NCBI GenBank assembly: GCA_021904315.1
Contig: CM038914.1
Span: 2,294,001 to 2,358,000, forward strand
Direction of reading: 5' to 3'
Source of the DNA: Sphagnum magellanicum
Lineage: Eukaryota; Streptophyta; Sphagnopsida; Sphagnales; Sphagnaceae
DNA length: 64,000 bases
The first letter of the stretch is position 1. Each line of letters starts with the position of its first letter. Of the stretch, positions 46,851 through 60,668 are shown piece by piece. The notes below the pieces were generated by a model, which saw only the letters and a program-made list of their open reading frames with translations, was not told the origin of the DNA and did no database searches. The translations under genes and the position numbers were made by a program.

Positions 46851-49800
46851 AGAAAGATGATACTTTGGATGTGGGGATATAAAACAACCATAAAATTTCA
46901 AAAAATACATCATCTTTCAAAGTTCCTTATTTATTATATGTTACATAGCTCCTTGTTTGACATTACCACTATGATTTAATTTGTAGCACTGTTGATCATT
47001 CCCAATAATTTTTAAAAAGACTATCACCAAATATTCAAGTTTTAAAATCACATTACCTTTAGGGTTTTTTGGGATGTGGGTCCAAAAATTTAGCAATCCT
47101 TTGAGCACCTTTTTTTTAAATTATTTAACAAATCCATAGTTCAAATTGTCATTTCATTACACCTATGTGTAGAGGCCTCATTCATATTCACACCCTATAA
47201 GCCTTTTGTAATTCCTTTGTTTTGACATAATGACCTAAATATATTATTTCTAAAACCATTATCACCTTTTCATTCATTATAGTCATTCAACTACCTTTAC
47301 AACTTATTCACCTTTGATTCATTTTTAACATTTGTTAATTTTACATTTGGATGGTTTGTTCAACTTTTCTTTATCATCAAAATAACACATATCATTTGTT
47401 AATTCACACATGCATTCCTTTCATATTTATCAATCCATTTAAAACCCATTCAATCAATTTATTAAACACCCATTTCTATCACAAGTTACCTTAAAATTTC
47501 ATTAAACACCCCCAATAAATATTTTCCATAACAATTTTTACCTTCATGTCTCACCCTCATAATTTTTTTAAAAAAAATTTCAAAATAATATCAACTTTTT
47601 TACTTTGTTGTAAATCGTTATTTTGCACTTGTTATTATTCAGAATGATCTAAAAAAGGTCTTGACAACTTATTTTGTGTTTGTTTCATCTACATCTTCAA
47701 ATAATCATAAAACAATGTTTTTTGTTAATATCATGTTTAATCAATGTTCTATTTTGATTTCAAATACCTAATATGAAATCCTATAATTGTTTTCCATGCA
47801 AACTACATACACAAAATGTCTATGAACACAATGATAAATGAATCCATTCAATATTTGTTAGGTCATACATTGTTCTTTGAGTACAATAAGATTCAAAAAA
47901 TGATATTTACAATGGGAATCTTATTAACTTTTTAAGAAAAAAATTCTTTATACATTGCACTTGTTTTCTTCTTACCAAATGTAGTATACATTAACATATA
48001 TTAAAATTAAAATTAAAATGAAAATGGAATCCACAAAGAAAAATAAATTATTGTGTAATGGGATGTAATACAAACATTAAATGATGTTAAATTAAAATAA
48101 AACCTTAAATCTTGACCCCTAGGATTTTTATATCCTTAAACCTTCACATTGTTTCAAGGATGATTTAAATTGGTGATGGTTGTTTTTTTATTTTTTCATG
48201 AAACTTTTAAATTCATATTTATATTGTAAAATCTTAATCAATTTTTTTGGTGTTCAACATGACGTCACCCAATATTGTAGATATTCAAAAAATTAAACCA
48301 AAAGCTTATTGAATCTACTTGCACGTCCCCTCCCCCACCAATTGACAAAAAAACCAAAAAAAGATCAACATACTTATTATTCAGCTAATAGTTAATTGCA
48401 CATTTTAGATGTTTGTAGCTACAAGGGATACAATACACCCATTGCCTTCACATGTTCAATGGAAACAATTCAATTTGTTACTTGTTACAAAAATGAAATC
48501 TATTTTTGGATCAATGCAACAAGATGTCAACACTTGGTATTAGTTTTTTTCATTGCTCACAATTCATTTCTTAAATTATGTTTTCACATAAAACTTTATT
48601 TTCATTTTATTATTGTCATTATAAAACACTCAAAGTTGTTTATAAACACCTTACATACGTTATATGCGAATATAAAAAACAAGCTTATGATGTATGTGCT
48701 CACAAGCTTGATCCACGCAAGTTGTGTTGAACACCTTAGCACCATACTAGATAGCTTGGTTTCTTGTTGAATTTAACACCTCGAACACTAGTATATGGTT
48801 GGACCTTTATTTTGACCAAGTGAAACAATTGTTCAAAAACTTGAAAAATAGTGATGGGTAACTTACAAAAGTGACCAAAAAAATTGATGCCCTAAACATT
48901 AACATTGGTGACATCCCCCACCTAAATGTTTGACATCAGCAACAAAACTATTAGTGTTGAAGAGGGAAAATGTGTTCCACTAATGAAACAACAACACCAT
49001 GTGTACATAATCACATACATACTTACTAACAAGATCTAGGTTTGACAAAATTTTGATCCATTGTGTAAATTTTGACAACATCACACAAGGCCAACATTTT
49101 GGATGCAATTCCATACAAATTATTTTTCAAGCTTTCAAAAATCATTTCAAACTACATGATCTTTCATAACTTTTTTAAATACCTAGTTGATAAACTTGAG
49201 CATAAATCACTAATCATGCTACACCAGACCTAAAAATTACAAAAACCTATGAAGCATGTCATTGTCAAACGACAAGTACCAATGTCTTTGCCAATGAAAC
49301 ATTTTCTAAAAAAATTTGAAACTTAAAAATATCATGTAAGTCTCTTTGTACATAAGAAAAATGAAATATGTGTATGGGCTTACCATAGAAAGGGTGGAAA
49401 AAAAAAACCATCATAACATCAATCAAAGAACTATTAGAAACTATAACCATGCATTTTAACCCAATTCAATAATTCATTGAATATGGTTACTACCATTGTA
49501 TGTTAATTCACACAATCAGTTGGTTGAACTTTTGATATCATCCCACTTGAAGCCATTATTTTAAAGCTTAAAAAAAAAATTTAAAAAAACAATATGACTT
49601 TTCCAAGCAATTACAAACTATACAAAATTTGACTTTGCAAAATCCCCAACATTTGTTTATTTTGAAACCAACTCCTTTTGCACAATTAGAAGCTAATAAT
49701 TCATTTTGGGCATTGTCCATTATAGCTTCTCATTTACATACAAATCAAATTTTTTAAAAGAATTAAGTTTTGCAAGCAAAATGATTGTTGATAGGAAGAC

Positions 49801-50272
49801 CTTAAAAAATATCTTTTTGACTAAGTGACATATCAAACTTACATCCATGATTAATAATAACAATTAACATAATTTTTTTAAAAGCCAATTAAAAAAAAAA
49901 TTGAATATCACGCAATGCCTATATGAAACAACACCCACACCAAAACCATGACAAAAACCCCAAAATACTTGCTTCTCAGCATCACAAATATCCCAAATGC
50001 TACCATCATCATTGTGAATGTAGCCTCTTATTGAAAATATCAAGGATATTCGTTCACCTTCAACCCTCATTAATCTTACAATTCTATTTTTTCTCATAGA
50101 TTAACCTAATTTCATTTCATTAGCTACCTCGAAACCAACACAAAGCCTCAAGCACTTATTTCAACGACATGCTAGACATTAATATATTCATTCAAAACAA
50201 CATATATTCATCACTCTTCATGTCCACCATTTTTCAAACTCCTTGATGATCCAAGCAAAAACAACACAAATA
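46851..50272. other. AT-rich intergenic DNA
   Basis: I see no gene. A plus-strand frame of 124 codons at 48396-48770 has AT-driven composition and no recognisable motif. Parts of this stretch may be the far end of the Ty3/gypsy fossil, but I could not identify an LTR. Confidence 0.35.
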
Positions 50273-50290
50273 TTCACAAATTAGCAACAA

Positions 50291-50530
50291 AAAAAAAGGT
50301 GCAAAAGGTACAAAGGAGATTTTTGGGGAAGAATGGGCCCATATCACCATAAAGATTCACAAATTATCCAAAAATAAAGGGGAAGGTGCAAAAGGTACAA
50401 AGGGCGTTTTTGGGGAAATAATAGGCCCAAATGAAACAAAATATTCATAAATTAGCGAGGAAAAACAAAGAAAGGTGCAAAAAGCACAAAGGGGTTTTTT
50501 TTGAAAAAAATGGGCCCAAGTCACCATATT
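50291..50530. repeat. Three tandem ~90-bp repeats
   Basis: AAAGGTGCAAAAGGTACAAAGG, followed by a TTTTTGGGGAA phrase and GGGCCCA, occurs near 50293, 50384 and 50474, a period of about 90 bp. The open frame on the minus strand (PLCAFCTFLCFSS type) is a by-product. Confidence 0.8.
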
Positions 50531-50639
50531 ATGAAGGAAAAAATCCAAGGTTATCATATTTACAAAATAAATTCCAACAAGTCACCAAATTATAGGAGAA
50601 ATTCTACTTCCCCCTTCATCCTCTAGACAAATTTGAATA

Positions 50640-51200
50640 TGGCTAAGTTCACTCGGGCATGATTTGCCAACCCACCTACTTCACAAATTTGAAAAAAACA
50701 CATTGTTGGATTCCCATGTGCATGGATGATATCCTTTACATAGTATTCTACAATTTGTTTGAAAAAGACATGCTTGTTAAATTATATGCTGGAAATTATA
50801 ACACTCCACATGGACTTGTAAATAGAGCATATGGTTCATTCAAAGCATCAACCATTCATGCAGACAAACACATATTGTCAATACCTATCATTTAAAAACC
50901 CATCATTGGAGAAAATGCAAAATAATTCAATTCAACTTAATGCAAATGATATTGATTTTGAGTGGATGCTGATCAAAGCATTGACTCAAAACATTAAAGT
51001 CAAGAAAATGCAACCATGTCTCATAATGAAAACTAAATTTATAGTTCAACTTGCAGCAGCAAAAACAATTCATCAAGCTCAAGGATTGACAATGGATGAA
51101 TTGCTGTTCCATCCAACAGACGTTCCATATGCAACTTTATCCCACGTTTGCACGAAAAGAAAAATTATACTTCTCAGCACCTCTTCATTTTCTTCCTGAC
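50640..51200 (+). mobile_element. Decayed Helitron Rep-helicase gene, C-terminal Pif1-like part
   Basis: Two successive frames (50659-50895 and 50831-51199) together show the order seen at the end of plant Helitron RepHel proteins: a residue stretch like MLVKLYAGNYNTPHGLVN, then ending with QLAAAKTIHQAQGLTMDELLF and PYATLSHVCTKRKIILL. The latter are Pif1-type helicase motifs V and VI (usual form AxTIHRSQGLT and YTALSRVR). The frame shifts once between the pieces. No Rep nuclease or upstream helicase motifs were found before it, so only the tail remains. No CTAG terminus was recognised downstream. Confidence 0.72.
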
Positions 51201-52151
51201 AACTTCCACATAACAAAAAAAAAGAAATGGCAAAATTATCAAGTAACACATCATCGCTACCTCTCATTCCCAATTTATAAAGTCTCATGTAAATTGTACA
51301 AGCCCTCAAAAGGAATTCATAGCATCAGCATTTTCAAGGAATACTTTCTGATTGCAACCTTCAAACCTCTCACATTTTGTCTCATGGGAAGCACATTCCC
51401 ACATTCTTCAATTGAAATACAGAAATACATTGGTGTGTCAAAAAGTACTATCATATTTCAATATTTGATGGTTAAAGTCTATTAATGTTACATCCACATT
51501 TTGATTAATGGATCTGATCCAATTTTCTTCAATCCTTTTCTTCCCAACTTTCATTTCATCTATTGTCCTTTTCCAATTCAACAAATTCTTATCATCCAAT
51601 GTTTACCTCTCCCAGATTCCATCTCATTTCATCCATTATTTTGCCTTGTTTCAACTTTTCAGCATTTTCATCTTCCCCAACCCACATCATTCATTATATT
51701 TCTCAATTTTCAACCTTGCCAATCCACATATCATCCAACAGTATACTTTCTCAACTAGGTCTAACTCATCCATTGTTCAACTTTCTTGACCCATATATTT
51801 TCCAATGGACATATCCTTGTGTTAAAATGAAAGAAAAAGTGACCCAAAAAAACTACTTAAACCTTTTAGACAACTTTCACCAATGGTAAGTCAAGGTTTG
51901 AGGAAGTTGATTGCTTGGGTAATGCACAAGTGGTCAAGCAATCACAATCGGATTCAAACTATCATTCCTTCAACATATGGCCTTTGCCATACTGCAAAGA
52001 CTTTTTTTCACTCCTCTTTTAGAATTTTGGTGCAAATCTAGAAATTACATTAATCCTATGGTACATCTGGTAAGCTACAAAACATGTTCTCTGGTATCAT
52101 GTTGCCTTGCAAAATGTGTCAATGGAGAAAGACCCACCTTAGGTTGAAAGA
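51201..52151. other. Intergenic DNA, pyrimidine-rich in part
   Basis: No gene seen. 51530-51790 is rich in TTTCATC/TTCCA phrases on the plus strand, which keeps three frames open at once. The last part is probably the HCF101 3' untranslated region. Confidence 0.4.
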
Positions 52152-55100
52152 TTAGAGCCCATTTGAGCCATTAGTTTGGGACTTGAGACTTCTTGCATGT
52201 TGTAAAATGGCAGCAGCACCACTTAAATTCCCAAGACTCTCTGAAGGGGGGGTTCTTTCATGTGCATCCTCACTTGTTTCCATGCCCAAACTTGTGCCTG
52301 GCTCAGGAACATCAACAAGCCTTTCCAGCGCCTGAAGTTGGTCATATGGTGCTATCTACAATGGAGATATACCTCACAATAAGTTAGTTTTGCTCACCAA
52401 AACACTCAGAATGCTGCATGATCAAAAAAGAACTATGTATAATGGTATGACCTATGCCTAATCACTCAGCTGGAAACCCTCAGATGTTGGCAACACCTAA
52501 AGTAGCACCTTGCAGGTTATTAACTTCCCTGGTTTCATTGCCCCTAGAGGCTATCCTTGCAACCCTGCATACCAAAGTGCTGAAAATGACCTAATCTCAT
52601 GTCCATGTGTGCATCACAATATCTACCTGTGAGCTTGACCTTCTACAATGTTGTGAACATCTTGAACGTATCTCTCTGGTGATGCAATATACAAGAGCAC
52701 TGGTAGCTGTCTCTAATGTAGACCTGTGAACACCATTTATAGGACTTGGTGAAAGAAATCTACCTGGCTGAAGCCATCAGGCCAATTGATGGCAACTGCA
52801 TAATTGCCCATTGGACGTATACTCTCTGGCTCAATATTTTCCGAAACATCAGCAAACTGCAACCTTTGCTCTCCAGTCCATTCGTCCTATTTTTAAGTAA
52901 ACAAAGCCTTCAGCATCAAAAACTTGAGCAAATACAACTTAGGCCAAACAACAGAAAGCTACCCATCAACCTCACAATCATGACTTCACTCCTTCAAGAA
53001 GGTTAATAGAAGGTTGATGCAGCTGTGGGATACCTACAATGCTTTTGGCAGAGCGATCATTTCGGCGTACGGTTGCAGGGTGTAGGAAGAACTCATCAGT
53101 GGTGCCTGGAACCTTCACACGAATCGCTTTGATTGTCTCATCATACCTCACTGCTGTTGACACTGTGATGTGCCATAAAAGCAGAACATCAGTAAGTTTT
53201 ATGAACTGACCATCTGAGAATTCTCTTATGGCAAAGTCCATCCAAATTGACTTTCTAGTACTTTTTTCTGAGGGCATATCACCAGAAAGCTATAGCAAGG
53301 AAGTCTTCTGAGTAGTGTTTACTACCTTGCTGACGAAGTTTAGCACATTGCTGCACAACGCAAACTCCAATTTCTGAGAAAATTCGTGCTACCTCACCTT
53401 GAGGATCCTCAACAACTTCTGGCTTTCCACTGTCCCCTGCTGCTGACAGCTGTTCAATTTCACAAATAAGTTCAGTCACTCAGGCTTACCCCACCTTTCT
53501 AGCACCATCTTTGGGATTGAAAATTAAGGTTGAGAGTTGCTGTGCAAGAACTCTAGTCAGTGTGCTGTTCAAATGATCAGAAGCAGGACTTACTTCTGGT
53601 CGGATGGGAAGCTCAAATAGATTGGGGATTCCAAATTGTTGTATAACCTGCTTTCATGTGAAATATGTTGTCAGTCACCTGATCATATCAAATATGACGA
53701 AGGGAATTTAACACGTTCCAGGCCCATGAAGGAAAGTCATCTTCTATTCACAAAACGGTTGTCATTTCTTTGAAAAAATTTGTGAACCCAATGCACTTTA
53801 TATAACATACCTGAGCACCTGAACCCTGACCAAAAGGATAATAGCGCTTCCCATCACCTTCAAAATAACACATATTCTCTACCACTGCAATGCTTGGTAC
53901 CTGAAGCCTCCAATGGAAAACCATCAACAATGGAGTTTTACTTGACTTCAGGTGGCTGCATTTTCAAACAATAAAAAAAAAAACATTGGAAATGCTTCAA
54001 TAATTTAATTCACTAAAAAAAATTTATGTCATTTTCACTGGGCCTGCAGATACTGATACCCAATAGACAAGGTAAGTGAATTCAATCTGTAATGATACCT
54101 TGAGCCTGGAGAACATTTGCACACCTTTGGCTACATCTATGAATGCCAGCTTCTGTGGTGTTGTCACAATAACTGCTGCTGTGATTGGCACCACCTGATC
54201 CAATTTCAAAATTAGCTTCACATTACTCAAAGTCTGATTCTGGGAAAGTAGAGAGGGACAACAATAGATGTAAGGAAGCTCCTAAAGTAATTATGCATCT
54301 AAGCTCTGAAAATCTTTGATTTCAGTTTCACTTCCACCACTTCAAGGAAACCTTCAGGAGAATTACCTGGCACAAAGTGAGCTGAATATCACCTGTTCCA
54401 GGTGGCATATCAATCACAAGATAATCTAACTGGCCCCTGCACCCAAATCAAAAGACCTCTGCAATGAGCACATGGAAAGCACTGCAAATGATGGCCCAAA
54501 CTCCTGAGCCTGAGAACCAAACAAATTTTAGGGGAGCCCTTGGAAAAGAATGGAGTCCCAATAGGGACTAGAGATGAATTGAGACTGTATACCATTCAGT
54601 GGTCGTAAGAAGTTGGTTGATAACCCCAGACACCATGGGGCCCCGCATGATTGCACTGGTCTGCCCTGCAAATCCAAATGATACAAGTTTCACCCCCATG
54701 TACTCAGTTGGGATGATTGCTTTGGTCTCTGCTTCCTGTAAGCAAACAACACGGAAAACAGCTGTTATGAGGACCACACCCAATTGATTCAGCAGCACAC
54801 AGTATTGGTGCTCTAAACAAACATACCCAATGTCCTTCATAACATCAAGGTTTCAACATTTCAAAGATGGAACCATAAACTGAGTCACAATGAGGTACAG
54901 AAATGTCAGAAATTTCTATGATAGAACCATGTGCTAAATAAGGTAGCTCCCTACTCCAAACTGCATAACCATGGTTGACTCAGAACATCCTTAAGTGACA
55001 ATCCTTAACTAATTCCCAGTCTGCATGTTACTAGCTCCCATCTAGCACAATTTTGTCCCAGTATATGGAAACATCACAAAGGGGGCATGTTATGGTTAAC

Positions 55101-57179
55101 TGTCATCTCTGCTGCACGTAAAATTCATTGTCAGGTCTGAGGGATTCAGTACAAAAGAAATTTTGACCATTTCACAACAAAATGCTAACCTCTGATCATT
55201 ACAGTTCAGAATTTTGGTTCAGTGCATGGGATTCTGGGTTACTGGACTACAGTTAAAAAGCTCAGGGCATCTCACCATCTGCAAAACACGAAGCTCTGGG
55301 GAGACCATGGTGGGAAGGCTAGGGCCATATACATCAGCATCAAATATGCCCACCCTTGCTCCCATCCCTGCCAGTGAGTATGCCAAATTCACTGCTACTG
55401 TTGACTTCCCAACTCCTCCCTGGTCAATGTGATATTATCAAAGCATAAGAGTCCAACACCCAGCTGTTCTTTCTCTCTCCAACTGAAACAGTGGTTTTCT
55501 TACACTTTTCTTGTCATCTCAAAGAACCCTAATGAACAGATCAAAGATTGTGTTTGCTCCCTGTTTTTTTCTCCATTGGCTCATGGCTCTAACTTAGAAA
55601 GTATAAACCAAGTGAAAAGCAGTAGGTACCTACTTTGCAACTGGAGACAGCAATTATGTTGGAAACCTCCTTTAATCCCCTGGGGACATCCTCGGCGACC
55701 AAAGGTGCTGCTGGTTGAGCTGACATGGTCACACTCACACCCTTGACCCAAGGTATTGCTGACACCTTCTCTTTAGCCTGTTGCTCAAACTGCAGTCACC
55801 AAGCATGCTGTCACTCAGTGAGGCAATTTCAAGTTACAGCTTCCATGACCAATCAAGAAAGAACAATGTAACAGTTCAAAAGCACCTAGAGTAGGGTCTT
55901 GCTCTATAGTCCAGCATGCTACAACAAAGGAGAAAAGATTTCCCCTCCAATTCATGTCAGTAAAAACCTAATCCAAATTTGGCACATGTGGCTGTTTGAG
56001 CTGGGGGGATCTGAGTTTGGCTACTGCAAAAGAAAGTACTTAAATACACAAAAGGCTTTTGCATTGCCAGAACACTGTAATCCTAGTTTTGATAATTCTA
56101 CAGGTTTGTCAACTAATTGAGGATCTGTCTGGATCCATTAGGTGCATACACATACCATGGGAAAGAGAGAAGGAATTTGGGCTTGAGAGAATCAGAAATT
56201 ACCATGTCTTTAACAGGGCAGGCAGGTGTTGTGAGCTCCAAACGGAACGAAACCTAAAACCAAAAAACTGAAAACTCAGGTTTTGCAACTGCAGCAAATA
56301 CTATTGTGAACCCTAAAACAAAAAGGAGGGAAGAGTATTACTACTGCAAAGGAGAATCTGTGCAGAAGAAAAGGTTACAAAAATGTGCACAAGTCTTCTG
56401 CACCTGGCTGCTATCATTGTCAATACTTAAGTCTTTGACAAAGCCACAAGAAACAATGTCGGTGCCAAAATCAGGATCAATGATTGTGGATAATGCCCCC
56501 AGCACATCTCTCACGGAACTTTGCGACAGTGCATCTTCCGTGGCTGGAGCCACTGCAAATCCAACATGAGAAGGATCAAAATCGAGACGTGGAGCAAAAG
56601 CCGGATCTCTTATGTTCCTTCAAGACACAAACCTGCAAAATGATTTAAGCACTAAACCTGTCGACGTTGAAGCATCGCAGCAAACTCTCCATAGTGGCTT
56701 GTCCGCTGCAGAGTGATGATTCCTATTTGCGAAGAAGTCCAGAGAATGTTTGCCGAATGAGAGACATTGACTAAGACTGCTCTTGTGTCGCCATGAGCGC
56801 ACCGACCGATTAGTCCTGCCTGCATCATGCAAACAAATTGCCTGAGAGCACAGAGCGACATCGAAATTGCTGAAGAAACAAACAGCCGTCACATCTGTGC
56901 CAAATGTTTTTGGTTCAATGCGAGAACCGATTTCTCTAATCCGTCCTCTCCGAACTTCTTGAAATGCATTACATGAATGGGAGAAAGGGGAGGGGAGGGG
57001 AGAACTGCAACTAAACAAAACACACAGGGGCACGCATCCAGCAAACGAGAGAGAAAAGGAAAGAATCAAAACAACAACAACAAGGATGACATACCAGAAC
57101 AGGTAGGTCCAAAATTGGAAATCGGAGACAAGAAGGATGATGCGGTGAAGGCCTGCTTTGCTGCTGTTGCTGCTGCCAT
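52152..57179 (-). CDS. HCF101: HCF101, chloroplast Fe-S cluster scaffold/transfer ATPase, 15 exons
   Basis: Mrp/NBP35-type P-loop protein of the stroma that delivers 4Fe-4S clusters, notably for photosystem I. Exons in coding order: 57179-57095, 56957-56658, 56552-56404, 56253-56203, 55789-55634, 55419-55276, 54735-54593, 54436-54367, 54194-54099, 53900-53811, 53647-53594, 53449-53326, 53162-53038, 52886-52764, 52355-52152. All joins are in phase: 637 aa. The first exon is a typical transit peptide ([19 protein letters not shown]). A MIP18/DUF59 domain spans about 140-230 ([30 protein letters not shown]). Then SCKGGVGKST (245-254), FDADVYGPS (273-281), DMPPGTGD (352-359), ENMCYF, and a C-terminal DUF971 region ([37 protein letters not shown]). 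Arabidopsis HCF101 is about 532 aa. The excess is mainly exon 2 (about 100 residues before DUF59), whose acceptor at 56958 is the least certain join, and a longer tail. The start ATG has A at -3 and G at +4. Confidence 0.93.
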
Positions 57180-60100
57180 CGTTGAATGCGATTATGAGGA
57201 GTTTTGGATTGAGCATTTGCTTCAGACCTCTGGTTCTATCACAACGTGTTCAGGCCGCCCCTTTGTTGGTGCTTGAGCTCCAAACTCCCTTCGCCTTTTT
57301 TTAACCACACCCAAGTCATCTTATCAACTGGAGTTTAGCCTTGGGACGCTTTCAAGAGTATGCTACTAAAACCCTTGCCATGCTCAAATGTTTTTCTTTT
57401 GGATAGAATTTTAGTTGAATATCAATTTGGATTTCTCCCTATATAGATTTATTTATTAAATTTTAAATTTTAAAAAATATTAAATTTTTTTTTCAGGTCA
57501 ATATTCATCCACATGTCTTTTATCTTTCAATACCTCTCTCATCTATCCTTAGTTTTTTGATAAAGTTTTAATTGAATAAGAATTTGGATTTATTTATTTA
57601 TTTATTTTAGCTCCACATTCATCCACATGTTTTCTCTCTTTCAATAGGTCTTCATGTATGATTTTTGAACACTTTCAAGATTTTTTTAACCCTCAATATT
57701 CAACTCATAGCTTTCTTCACTTTTCAGTGTGAACTTTTAATTTCTTACACCCAAGACATGTAAAATGTCTTATATCCAAGTGTAATAAAATGTCACTTTT
57801 ATTTTGTTTTTACCAAGATGAAAATTCAATGTGATTCTTGACATATTCATCCATCCAAATATTTGCATATTTTTCAAATTTTCACATCATTAAATGCAAT
57901 TTTAATGTGTGCTCATATCTAATTTCCAAAAAATTGAAATCAAAATGTTAATTCATTAAAATATATTTAAACATCATTAAACCTTCTAGAAAATTATCAT
58001 TTTCAAAAAATTATAAATAATATATTATCCTATGTTAAGATCATTGTCACAAAATAAATGCCCAAATAGTTTCATGTTTACATTTGAAAATTTTCAATCT
58101 TTTTTATTTTTTTGTCATGTTCATGCAAAATTGCAAAATGATTATCATATTCATCAGTTTATTAGATGAAAATCAAATCATGCAAATGAAACCCTCTTCC
58201 ATTTCCATCAATTAATAAAACAACATTTGAATGGATTTCATCAAACCCATTTATGTCTTCACATTGGATTTTAACATGTAAGGCATTTATTGTTATATAT
58301 GTGTTTTCAACCATTAACCTTTTTAATTCCATTAGGGATTGAATAGCTTAACATTCAAAGTTGTTGAATCATGTGAAAGCTTTGTTTTTCATCTCAAAAC
58401 ATTGTTTTTAATAATTTGTCAAATGAAAAATCCAACGATAAATTTTCATGTTAAAAATTTTAACATCATTCAAAATGATGGTAAGTTTAAAAAGTTTCAC
58501 ACTTAGGATATATATATATATATCCATGTTTGTGATTGTTAGGCACGTTAATTTAGTTGTTTGGGTTTTAATTTTGAATTAGTTTAGGTGTGAACATGGT
58601 TTATAATATTTTGTGGATGGGATATCATAATTTCAATTTGTGTGATCTCAAGTCACTTTTGATGATCTAAGATTCCAACACACTCTACAATTATATGCAA
58701 ATTTCTATGTGTTTTGTGCATGGTGTTAGTTTTTGCATTTTTGTGTTCTAAAAAGGTTGGGCTTGGATTCACACTTTTCATTGCAAGTAAGTGACCATTT
58801 TGAATTGCTAAAAGTGTAGTTAGTTGTTTGGTGTTGTAGCTAGGCTAATTGGGTCTACTTTGGGATTTGTTGTCTATGTGTTTTTTCACATGATTCTCTT
58901 GTGGTAGTGCCATGGTTTCAAGTCAAGTTTGTTTGTGTTGTGTGGTAGGGGTGTTTGTGTGTTAATTGTTCATAACTAGCATTCCCTAGGGATTTAAACC
59001 CCAACAAGGCATGGTTACCTTGAAGCATGGAAAAGTTGATGAAACTTTTAGAAGAACAACCCTTGGAAGTTGTGAAAAAACAATTCAAAAACAAATAAAA
59101 GGAAAAGTGCCTTTGTCTTTTCACAAGTCTCCCCTTTTTTTCCTTTCTTTCATTCTTTTTTTTCTTCTCAAAACATGGCCAATAGTAAACCACAAAATTC
59201 CTTCTCAAGCAAAGGAAAGAAATGGATATATTTGGAAGTATATACCAAATGGTATATATATAAGCCGACCCTAAAAATATACACTATGAATGATTTACCA
59301 TTTAGTGTACACTCATATGGACATATCATATGTTTAATATAATAACTTATGTAGACTTCTCAAAAGATCACACTAGATGATCTTTTCATTGATTGTTTAC
59401 AAATACAAACATTTAATGTGTTTGTACATACACATAGTATAATTCTAGAAGATAGAGAAAAGGTTGGATTTTTGAAATTTTAGCTTCCTATATTATATAA
59501 TTAGAATAGAATGACAACACCATAATTTTTTGACAAAAAATATGGACAAATAAAATAAGTGCAAACATTAATTGGATCTACAAGGGTCATGAAGAAAGAA
59601 AGGCAACAAATGTTTTTGAAACATTAGTAAAGTAGAATTCACCAAAGAGCAATCTACAAAGTATGCAAACTACGTACTAATGAAACTCTATCTTTCTAAA
59701 GTTCATGACAAAAAAACATGGTTAAAGCATTCAAACAAGCTAGAAAATAACAAATGTAATGATAAGGAACAAGCATAAAATATAATGCCAATATAAAAGG
59801 GACATAATTTTTACATCTTTAGTTAAAGGTGTATGATTGTGAACAACATAATGCATAAACAAGTTACAAGCACTGAGAAGAAAGAATAATTTAACAAACC
59901 AACAACTATAATTTTAGGGGCATAGTTCACGTGTAATAGTTTTGTTGAATAGTTATAGCAACTTCAAAAAAGGTAAGTCAAGGGGTGCTACAACAAAAAA
60001 AATCAATGTTTTCTTTTTCAAATTAATATTTCAGTTTGAGCACCTCCTCCATATCAACTTATCTAACTTGATCTGGGTTTTTTTGCATCATGTATGGCAT

Positions 60101-60196
60101 CAATAATAAGTCAAGGATGTTTAAAAAGCATGGTTTTTTTCATTTTCCCACTAACAAAATGTTCGTGGTTATGGTAGGATGGGGCTAAGTGAAGTA
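57180..60196. other. HCF101 5' flank, then AT-rich intergenic DNA
   Basis: The first 100-150 bp are the HCF101 upstream region. Beyond that I see no gene. Simple repeats: TTTA/ATTT runs at 57450-57480 and 57590-57610, AT run at 58509-58522, TATATATA near 59252-59262. Short frames match nothing I know. Confidence 0.4.
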
Positions 60197-60666
60197 CAAT
60201 AAACTCTCTCTAAACTAATATCCTTGGGACTGGCCAAAAGATATTAATTTATGGAGGATATTAGTTTACACAAATTATATGGGGGGTAACAAAAATCATT
60301 TCGGAACCTGCCAAAGCAGCATGGAAGGTCATGGAGGTTAGTAGAAGGTCGTGGATCATTGGGGAAGGTAACGGAACCTTGTGGAACTTGGTGGAGGATC
60401 AAAGAAGCACGTAGAAAATCATATGACATGAATGGTAGAAATCTTGGCAGAAAGTGAAGTTGTGGAAATCTACTGTTCATCACTTTTTTGGTGCCATATG
60501 TATGATGTATTAGTTTATAAAATGCTATGGGACTGGAAAAAAATATTGAATATCAGTTTATGGATAATTATTAAATTAAGTATGAGGCCTGCCACAGGCC
60601 TGTGCCCGCATATTAGTTTAGAGAGAATATTAGTTTACACAATATTAGTTTAGAGAGAGTTTACTG
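60197..60666. mobile_element. Pogo-like MITE with TA target duplication
   Basis: The 470-bp element begins CAATAAACTCTCTCTAAACT and ends with the reverse complement of CAGTAAACTCTCTCTAAACT, one mismatch in 20. It is flanked on both sides by TA (60195-60196 and 60667-60668). The terminal sequence resembles the CAGTAAAACCTCTATAAATTAATA type of plant Emigrant/Lemi1 pogo-like elements. Inside each end a second, partial copy of ATATTAGTTTA is present. The interior contains repeated GGAAGGTCATGGAGG-like phrases and a small AGGCCTGCCACAGGCCT palindrome. There is no transposase frame. Confidence 0.85.
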
Positions 60667-60668
60667 TA

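Noticed and set aside
48396-48770. 124-codon frame with several hydrophobic segments
   Set aside because: Composition is typical of AT-rich DNA (F, I, L, Y, N, K). No homologous motif and no flanking gene structure.
51501-51889. Three overlapping frames of 85-108 codons on the plus strand
   Set aside because: All three phases are open together because the stretch is pyrimidine-rich and lacks purine-start stop codons. Not coding.
56620-57216. 198-codon minus-strand frame starting MLNPKLLIIAF
   Set aside because: It runs through the first intron of HCF101. The coding start that fits a transit peptide is the ATG at 57179 in another frame, and only the 56957-56658 part is retained as an exon.
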